Positions 4,296 through 9,261 of a stretch of 9,261 nt of DNA are shown here, in pieces. Origin of the DNA: CAZJYI01 sp964550025 (GTDB lineage Bacteria; Verrucomicrobiota; Kiritimatiellia; UBA8416; CAYOBW01); assembly GCA_964550025.1 (NCBI GenBank), contig CAZJYI010000281.1, forward strand, positions 1 to 9,261, given 5' to 3'. The translations under genes were made by a program, and so were the position numbers. The notes below the pieces were generated by a model, which did not search any database, was not told where the DNA came from, and was given only the letters and a program-made list of their open reading frames with translations. The stretch's first letter is position 1; each line of letters starts with the position of its first letter.

Positions 4296-7193
4296 ATGCT
4301 CGTAAGAGCCCTATGCGAGAAAGCCCTGGAGTGCGCGCGCAGCAAGCGCCTGGACATCGCAACGCGGCGGTATGTCTTCCGCTATGACGAGGCCTTCGGC
4401 CATGTGCGGGAGGCCCTGCGGCAGAAGCACGACCCGCGCGCCATCGCATACTTTGAGGAACTGATAGACCGCTTCATCGACGAGATCGTGGAGGACCCCG
4501 GCAGGGCCGTGGAGCGGCGATTCCTGCCCGATAGTCAGCTAGCGGAGGGCATCAGGGAATCGCTGGGTAAACCACCGTCCGAGGCGGCGCTCCGTGATAT
4601 GCCGGAGAGACTGCTGCTCGAGATCAAACGCAAGCAGGGCACGCTCAGGCGCGTCGGTGAACAGAGATTCCACCAAGGCCACATCCAGACGGTGGCAGCG
4701 CCCGACGGGGAGGGCGGGTATTTCGTCGACACGGTCGGCACACCGGGCCGCTGGGAAGTTCGTGTTGCCGCCGGGGGGCAAAACGGGACCGCCGCGGCCG
4801 CGGTGACGAGGCTGCTGGATGCGTTGTGCGACATTGCGTTCGGCGGCACGATTCCACAGGGGGTTGGTCGGCTCGAGCGCGGACCGACTGGCGAGGACGA
4901 CCAGGTTGTCGTCGTCGAGAGTGTCGAAGACGCGGACGCGTACGTGGAAGAGGGGGCGGCGTTCTACCGGCCGTCGGATCTCGCGTTCTCCGGCGACATT
5001 GCCGTGGAGCTTCTGGCCGGCGGCCGGCAGAGACTCTACGTTGCGAATCGGCTTCTGGCGCTTTCCCGGGCGAGACTGAGGGGTCGCCTGCGTGACGCGT
5101 TTCCTTCCCTGGTGCCGGCTTCGCCGAGCGCGGTGGAACGTAGGTCGCTTCCTCTTCGCACGACGGGCGATCCAAGCGACGAGACACCGCCGGGCGTCGT
5201 GATGCTCGACTTCGCCGGAACGTCCGGACCCTATCTCGTCGGCCACGCGCTGGAGATGCAAGGCATTCCCACCCAGGTCGTCAAGCCGGGGGGGAGGATT
5301 GCCCTGGAACAGCCCGGCGTCTTCTGCATCTCACTGGCGACACAACCGCCGGGGGCTGCCGAGGTCGGAGATCAGATCAGGGCACTGCGCGAGGTGATCG
5401 ACGAGCACTTCCCGGGGGCCTTCGTCATTGTGGGCGGGCCGTCGGCAAAGCATGCCAAGAGCGTGATTACTCTCTTCCCGGAGATCAACATCCTGTTGCG
5501 CGGAGAGGGGGAGGAAGTCCTGCCCGAGGTCCTGCGAATCATCGGTGGGACCAAGACCACCGACGGGTTGAGCGGAGAGCAGATCGCCGAACTGAAGAAG
5601 ATCGACGGTCTTTTTCTGCACACGCCGGGATTCTACATGTTCAACAACCTGCACAAGGTCAACACGCTTCAGGACTTCGACGTTCCGGTCGTATTCCACT
5701 ACGGCACCTACAGCCTGTACGGCGGCGGAGAGCCCGTTGCCGCCGGCACCGTCATAAGCCCCGACATTGCGAGGGGCTGTCCGTTCCGCTGCAGCTTCTG
5801 CAGCATGGCGATGGGTTGCAACCAGAGATACGTGGATCTCGGGAAACTCCAGAACTACGTGCTGGGCACGTTGGCGACGGAGATTGCTCTGCCCCGCGGA
5901 ACGGGAGATGCGCTCGCGGCTGCCCTCCGGAAGGCTCCCCCGGTTGCGGGGGACGCCCGGGATGAGTGGTTCCCGGCGGACACGTATGTCTTCTCGAAGG
6001 AACAACTGGCCGAGGTCGTCCGCGTGCTGGACCGGGACCTGTCGGAGGATCTGTCGGCGAAGGGGCTGATGGCGCGAGGTACGCGCCTGTTGACGGGCGG
6101 TGCGGCGGCTGAATCGTCCTGTCTCCCCAAGTGCGTGACACGTGCCCAGGTGAACGAAGCCATCGTGCTCATGAGGCAGCGGTGGATGGCAGTGCTGATG
6201 GACAATGGCGAAGACCTCTACGACCACGGTCTCGACCACAAGCTCGAGATCATCCTCGAAGACGACAACACGCTCTGCAACCGCGGGTACGTCGAGACGT
6301 TCTGCAGGTGGGTGATCGACAGCGGCCTGCAGAACTACCTCAGGTTCGGCGGCGGACAGACCAGTGTGACCTCATTCCTGAAGGGCGGCAATCCGGATGA
6401 GGACTTTATCCGGCTGCTTCGCGAGGCGGGGTGCTGCGAGGTGGAGATGGGCGTGGACGGCCTTGCAAACAACATATTGAGGCAGAACGACAAGCGCGGC
6501 TACAGGCTGGGCGATGCCATCCGCGTCATTAAGACGCTGACGAAATGGGGCATCAACGGGGCAAGCAATCGCCTCTACAGCGCGCCCTACGCGTCGAGAA
6601 TCGACATCGTGGAGTCGCTGCTGCTGGGGGCTATGGCCCCCTTGGGCGGCCATTCGCTGGGGGGCGCGTTCATCATTGCGGTGCCGGGCAGTCAATACAC
6701 GAACGAGCTCGCCGTCAACTACCCGGAGCGGGCCGCGAACAGAACCGACTTTGAACGAACATACGGCGGGGAGTACGCGCACGCCTGGGCGCGCTTTCCC
6801 GAGTACGTACCCCTGGAGCACCACTTGTATCCCTTTGCGCCCGATGCGAGCCGCCTGACCGAGCGCTTCGCTTCGGTCATCAAGATCGAGCGCGTGGACA
6901 AGCACATCTATGACGCGGAACGCGAGACGGGGGAGATGACGCACGAGTTGGGCATTCTCGACAAGCTGGAGGCCGAAGGACTGCGAGACGAGATCGACGA
7001 GGTCATCCGGCGTTGGCAGGCGGCCGACCAGGAAGACCCCGAACTGAAAGCGCTGGGAAGCATCATCCGCCTCAGCCGGGACAAAGGGAAGGACGACTTC
7101 AGCACCTTCCGCCGGCTGCTGGCCTGGACCTACAGCCCGGAAACGCCGGCGGCCTTCTCAGACATTCTTGACGCGATGGCGGAGGGGGAATAG
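4296..7193 (+). CDS. large cobalamin-binding-type radical SAM protein with unrecognised N-terminus and long insert
   Basis: Predicted cytoplasmic enzyme that cleaves S-adenosylmethionine at a 4Fe-4S cluster to start radical chemistry; the substrate is unknown. Residues 1 to about 295 match no domain I know: a charged helical part to about 130, then a mixed alpha/beta part. Residues about 300-418 have the Rossmann-like pattern of a B12-binding domain (GVVMLDFAGTSGPYLVGHAL, FVIVGGPSAKHA, LLRGEGEEVLPEVL). It lacks the DxHxxG motif, as is usual for class B radical SAM enzymes, where the cobalamin is not bound by that His. The radical SAM core has RGCPFRCSFC, with C495, C499 and C502 as cluster ligands. 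The next recognisable strands are LEIILEDD (D656/D657) and CCEVEMGVDG (713-722). About 148 residues separate C502 from E651, far more than the few tens usual in B12 radical SAM proteins; this insert carries a SCLPKC pair (C609, C613). The C-terminus (about 830-965) is helical and unassigned. It stands alone, with palindromic spacers on both sides. Confidence 0.85.
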   Translation: MLVRALCEKALECARSKRLDIATRRYVFRYDEAFGHVREALRQKHDPRAIAYFEELIDRFIDEIVEDPGRAVERRFLPDSQLAEGIRESLGKPPSEAALRDMPERLLLEIKRKQGTLRRVGEQRFHQGHIQTVAAPDGEGGYFVDTVGTPGRWEVRVAAGGQNGTAAAAVTRLLDALCDIAFGGTIPQGVGRLERGPTGEDDQVVVVESVEDADAYVEEGAAFYRPSDLAFSGDIAVELLAGGRQRLYVANRLLALSRARLRGRLRDAFPSLVPASPSAVERRSLPLRTTGDPSDETPPGVVMLDFAGTSGPYLVGHALEMQGIPTQVVKPGGRIALEQPGVFCISLATQPPGAAEVGDQIRALREVIDEHFPGAFVIVGGPSAKHAKSVITLFPEINILLRGEGEEVLPEVLRIIGGTKTTDGLSGEQIAELKKIDGLFLHTPGFYMFNNLHKVNTLQDFDVPVVFHYGTYSLYGGGEPVAAGTVISPDIARGCPFRCSFCSMAMGCNQRYVDLGKLQNYVLGTLATEIALPRGTGDALAAALRKAPPVAGDARDEWFPADTYVFSKEQLAEVVRVLDRDLSEDLSAKGLMARGTRLLTGGAAAESSCLPKCVTRAQVNEAIVLMRQRWMAVLMDNGEDLYDHGLDHKLEIILEDDNTLCNRGYVETFCRWVIDSGLQNYLRFGGGQTSVTSFLKGGNPDEDFIRLLREAGCCEVEMGVDGLANNILRQNDKRGYRLGDAIRVIKTLTKWGINGASNRLYSAPYASRIDIVESLLLGAMAPLGGHSLGGAFIIAVPGSQYTNELAVNYPERAANRTDFERTYGGEYAHAWARFPEYVPLEHHLYPFAPDASRLTERFASVIKIERVDKHIYDAERETGEMTHELGILDKLEAEGLRDEIDEVIRRWQAADQEDPELKALGSIIRLSRDKGKDDFSTFRRLLAWTYSPETPAAFSDILDAMAEGE

Positions 7194-7306
7194 GGGCTGC
7201 CCTTGCCGCGAGCGCAGACGACGGCCCCTGGCAATTCTGTCGAGTGCCTCGGAAAGGGGCTCACTTCGCTGGTGCGATGTCTTCTCGGCCAGCTTCACAT
7301 ATGCCA

Positions 7307-7326
7307 TCGGACCTTGTACAGTCCGA
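7307..7326. repeat. small hairpin in the radical SAM-kinase spacer
   Basis: TCGGAC (7307-7312) pairs with GTCCGA (7321-7326) over an 8 nt loop, 114 bp after the radical SAM stop. No T-run follows, so a terminator call is not justified. The stretch 7194-7306 shows nothing else I can support. Confidence 0.3.
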
Positions 7327-7364
7327 GGGTGTCAGGCTCTTGGCGGTCTGCCCGTGAATGGCGG

Positions 7365-7399
7365 ACCCGTAGCGCGGATCGGGTTTTCACGCTACGGGT
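7365..7399. repeat. 10 bp hairpin bordering the adhesin relic
   Basis: ACCCGTAGCG (7365-7374) and CGCTACGGGT (7390-7399) are perfect complements around a 15 nt loop. The stem contains GTAG near its base, as do the REP-like elements at 2913-3046 and 4093-4185, but the rest of the sequence differs. The stop codon of the minus-strand relic lies in its right arm (7392-7394). It could be another REP-type copy that landed at the break. Confidence 0.55.
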
Positions 7400-7547
7400 T
7401 CGTCACCTTATCATGAACAGGGTCGACGGTCACGCTCTCCGCCAGGGCGGTGAGGCCGCCGGTCCCCACGTCATTGGTGGTAGCAAGGAAGTGGATGGCA
7501 TCCGTTCCGTTCTGCCCGTCAGTGCACAGATCGGCGTACAAACCCGA
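7392..7547 (-). pseudogene. relic of a cadherin-like/VCBS-type repeat of a surface adhesin
   Basis: On the minus strand this 51-codon stretch reads DGQNGTDAIHFLATTNDVGT, then GGLTALAESVTVDPVHD, ending VTNP and a TAG. It follows closely the last strands of the tandem cadherin-like/VCBS repeats of giant bacterial adhesins, whose common form is FNGTDTLTVTTNDLGNTGTG followed by GALT, a TVAITV strand and NPVNDAP. Only the second half of one roughly 100-residue repeat is present. Upstream (7548-7625) the frame stays open but turns into unrelated sequence, and the stop falls in a hairpin. No signal peptide or further repeats lie in the spacer. I read it as a decayed gene fragment. A short expressed ORF starting at an ATG near 7625 is less likely. 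The family match is from memory of the motif, not from a search. Confidence 0.5.
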
Positions 7548-7667
7548 TTCGATCTCCCCCCGGGGCTGAAGCCCTGTCAGTAGCTGCAAAGAACACGTGC
7601 AAAGGTGATTTACATGGAGTATCACACAGTGGTAGTGTGTCGAGGTGTGGATGTGTCACATGGTGGC

Positions 7668-7675
7668 AGGAGGGA
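7668..7675 (+). promoter_or_regulatory. strong ribosome binding site of the sensor kinase gene
   Basis: AGGAGGGA ends 10 nt before the ATG at 7686. It selects this start over an in-frame ATG at 7614, which would put 24 polar residues ahead of the signal sequence and has no comparable site. From 7548 to 7667 I see no clear promoter; CACAC/GTGTG repeats at 7623-7640 form only a 5 bp stem. Confidence 0.7.
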
Positions 7676-7685
7676 CAGTCCTGGA

Positions 7686-9261
7686 ATGAACCGCGCCGTC
7701 TACCAAACGCGAGCCAGCGCCGCGCGTACGGACGTCGTGTCCCTGCTGCTTGTGGCTGCGGCGTGGCTGATCCCGGCGACTGGAGCCGCGGGTGTTGTCG
7801 AAGTGCCGCCCGATGCCGCGCGTGTTCCGCTGACGGCGGGGATGCAGTGCTTCAGAGACACGACAGATGCCCTCACCATAGAAGATGTGTCCTCGACAGA
7901 CTGGGAGTGCTGCGACAGTGGCTCCGAGGCGAGAACGGTCTGCAGCAGTTTCGCGGGCGGTACGATCTGGGCGAGAGTCACACTGACCAGCCTCTCGTCG
8001 CGAGGCGACACCCGGATCCTCACCGTGCCGTTCCCACATGCCCTCGAGGTCACGCTCTACACTCCGGGCGAATCCGGCGGCTTTAGTGCGCAGCAGGTCG
8101 GGTGGCTGTCGACGAATGGGCCGCCGGAGCGAGTACCGGCATTCACGGTCGACCTGCCCCCGAACGTTCCGCAGACGCTCTATCTGCGCGTGCGCGTGGA
8201 GGGACCTGTCGTTCTTAGTCCCGAGCTCTTCACGCTGGAAGCGCATGCCGCTCACGAAAGAACGCACGCCGTGATGGATTGGGGTTTCATCATGATGGTT
8301 GTGCTTTTCGCCGCCTACCACTTGGGCGCGTTCCTCCTTACCGGGTCGCGTGCGTCGCTCTGGCTCATCCCCTACCTGCTGGCGGCCGGTGCGTTCTACT
8401 TCGTCCTGAGCGGCTGTGCCGCCCCCATACTGGCAGGACCGTTGCGGGCAGCCCTGCCCACGGCCTACCCGGTCACGTTGTCCACAGCAGTCCTTGCCGG
8501 TTTCCTGTTCCTGCGTGCCTACTTCTGCACGCCGCAGACCATGCCCCGCCTGGATAAGCTCGTGCGATGGCTGTGCGCCTGCACCGTGATGGTCTTCGTC
8601 GGTTCCTTCGTCTCATCGCGGTTCGGCATCTTCGGCGGGATTCTCCTTGCCGCGCTGTTTGTCGGCATCCAGGCTCTCGCGGCTTTCCAGAGGGTCGGCG
8701 AAAGAGAGCGGCCGACCTGGTTCTACCGGGCCGGGATTGTGGCGCTGACCGCCGGGTGCATAGCCGGTTTCCTGCTTTTCCCGGGGTTGCTGCCGCATGG
8801 CCCGGTGACAGGTTCACTGCCCGCCGCCGGCTTCCAGCTCTTCGCCTTTCTCTCCACGGTCGCCGTGGCGGGCCGGGTCCGGCGGATGCAGCGCGCACAT
8901 CACGCCGAAGTTCGCCGCCTGAACTGGCGGCTGATCACGACCGAACAGCGCGAGCGCGCCGCGGTTTCCCGTGAGCTCCATGACGGCGCCTGCCAGAACC
9001 TGGCAACCGCCAAGTTGACGCTGTCCCTGCTCCGGGACAACTGCAGGTACTGCAAGGCGGGCACGCGTGAGGCCTTCGGCGACATGATTCGGCTGGTCAC
9101 GGAGTCCTACGAGCAGATCCGCGCGGTCATCTACACCATGGATCCACCGGTACTACACGAGCTTGGCCTCGGTGCGGCCCTGCAGCGGTTGGCCCATGAC
9201 CTCACCGCCGCCCTGCCGGTTACCGTCGAGGTCAACGTGCAGGGGGACGAAGAGGTACTCC
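7686..9261 (+). CDS. 7TMR-DISM sensor histidine kinase, HisKA_3 (NarX/DesK) type, 3' end beyond the window
   Basis: The frame is open without a stop from 7686 to the right edge (525 codons), so the gene is truncated by the window only. Residues 1 to about 36 are a signal sequence (hydrophobic VVSLLLVAAAWLIPATGAAG). Residues about 37-195 fit the periplasmic 7TMR-DISM extracellular domain type 2: GTIWARVTLTSLSS, then LTVPFPHALEVTLYTPG, and LYLRVRVEGP near its end. Residues about 196-395 contain around seven hydrophobic segments, the 7TMR-DISM membrane domain, the first beginning at VMDWGFIMMVVLFAAYHLG. A coiled-coil-like linker (about 401-425) leads to the dimerisation and phosphoacceptor helix ERAAVSRELHDGACQNLATA, with H432 as the predicted phosphorylated residue, followed by the second helix and the MDPPVLHELGLGAAL link to the ATPase. 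The HATPase_c domain is missing because the window ends. It would sense an envelope or carbohydrate-related ligand and phosphorylate a LuxR/NarL-type regulator, probably encoded beyond the edge. Confidence 0.88.
   Translation, partial: MNRAVYQTRASAARTDVVSLLLVAAAWLIPATGAAGVVEVPPDAARVPLTAGMQCFRDTTDALTIEDVSSTDWECCDSGSEARTVCSSFAGGTIWARVTLTSLSSRGDTRILTVPFPHALEVTLYTPGESGGFSAQQVGWLSTNGPPERVPAFTVDLPPNVPQTLYLRVRVEGPVVLSPELFTLEAHAAHERTHAVMDWGFIMMVVLFAAYHLGAFLLTGSRASLWLIPYLLAAGAFYFVLSGCAAPILAGPLRAALPTAYPVTLSTAVLAGFLFLRAYFCTPQTMPRLDKLVRWLCACTVMVFVGSFVSSRFGIFGGILLAALFVGIQALAAFQRVGERERPTWFYRAGIVALTAGCIAGFLLFPGLLPHGPVTGSLPAAGFQLFAFLSTVAVAGRVRRMQRAHHAEVRRLNWRLITTEQRERAAVSRELHDGACQNLATAKLTLSLLRDNCRYCKAGTREAFGDMIRLVTESYEQIRAVIYTMDPPVLHELGLGAALQRLAHDLTAALPVTVEVNVQGDEEVL

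Noticed and set aside
3090..7193. SagB-like gene plus radical SAM gene as a peptide-modification (RiPP) cluster
   Set aside because: No precursor peptide, YcaO, recognition-element protein or exporter is visible, the SagB-like protein looks exported, and a 285 bp repeat-filled spacer separates the two genes.
7203..7583. 126-codon + strand open frame in the spacer before the kinase
   Set aside because: It runs antisense through the adhesin relic and through the 7365-7399 hairpin, with no ribosome binding site or recognisable domain.
7614..7685. Earlier in-frame ATG (7614) as start of the sensor kinase
   Set aside because: No good ribosome binding site there, it would place polar residues before the signal sequence, and a strong AGGAGGGA precedes the ATG at 7686.
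1..9261. CRISPR array, tRNA or rRNA genes
   Set aside because: No regularly spaced repeats, no cloverleaf with a GGTTCRANYCC arm, and no conserved rRNA segments were seen on either strand.

Overview
The window is GC-rich bacterial DNA. It holds three complete genes, one gene cut off by the right edge, and unusually structured spacers between them, all read on the + strand. Three features suggest a free-living, polysaccharide-degrading member of the Planctomycetota/Lentisphaerota/Kiritimatiellota sort: a secreted sulfatase with a C-terminal lectin-like domain, a 7TMR-DISM sensor kinase, and REP/REPIN-like palindromes in the spacers. This placement is inferred from gene content and style; no marker gene is present.

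Region 1 to 683 has no convincing complete gene. At 117 to 228 there is a sequence with the architecture of an integron attC recombination site: two AAC-6 nt-GTT simple sites facing each other, joined by a 13 bp perfect stem and a 30 nt loop. At 333 to 365 there is a second core, GTTAGGC preceded by AAC at the same 6 nt spacing. It is folded into its own hairpin and followed by three more tight hairpins up to 443. The left edge may therefore be the end of a cassette array, with the tail of a cassette gene at 1 to 147.

Region 684 to 2849 encodes an exported formylglycine-dependent sulfatase with a LamG/ConA-like C-terminal domain. A 165 bp near-perfect palindrome at 2900 to 3064 fills most of the gap to the next gene, a predicted lipoprotein of the SagB/nitroreductase flavoprotein family (3090 to 4010). 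A REPIN-like pair of inverted hairpins (4093 to 4185) and a related hairpin (4234 to 4248) separate it from a large cobalamin-binding-type radical SAM protein (4296 to 7193). That protein has an unrecognised 300-residue N-terminus and an unusually long insert after the iron-sulfur cluster motif.

The 492 bp spacer 7194 to 7685 contains a short minus-strand relic of a cadherin-like/VCBS-type adhesin repeat, ending in a 10 bp hairpin. From 7686 to the right edge runs a 525-codon open frame for a 7TMR-DISM / HisKA_3 (NarX/DesK-like) sensor histidine kinase, cut before its ATPase domain.

The spacers contain different palindromic elements, so the four genes look like separate transcription units rather than one operon. 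The sulfatase, the SagB-like lipoprotein and the kinase sensor act in or across the cell envelope. The radical SAM enzyme is cytoplasmic, and nothing here fixes its substrate. No complete novel system can be shown. The points most worth checking are the attC-like site, the radical SAM architecture and the palindromic elements.
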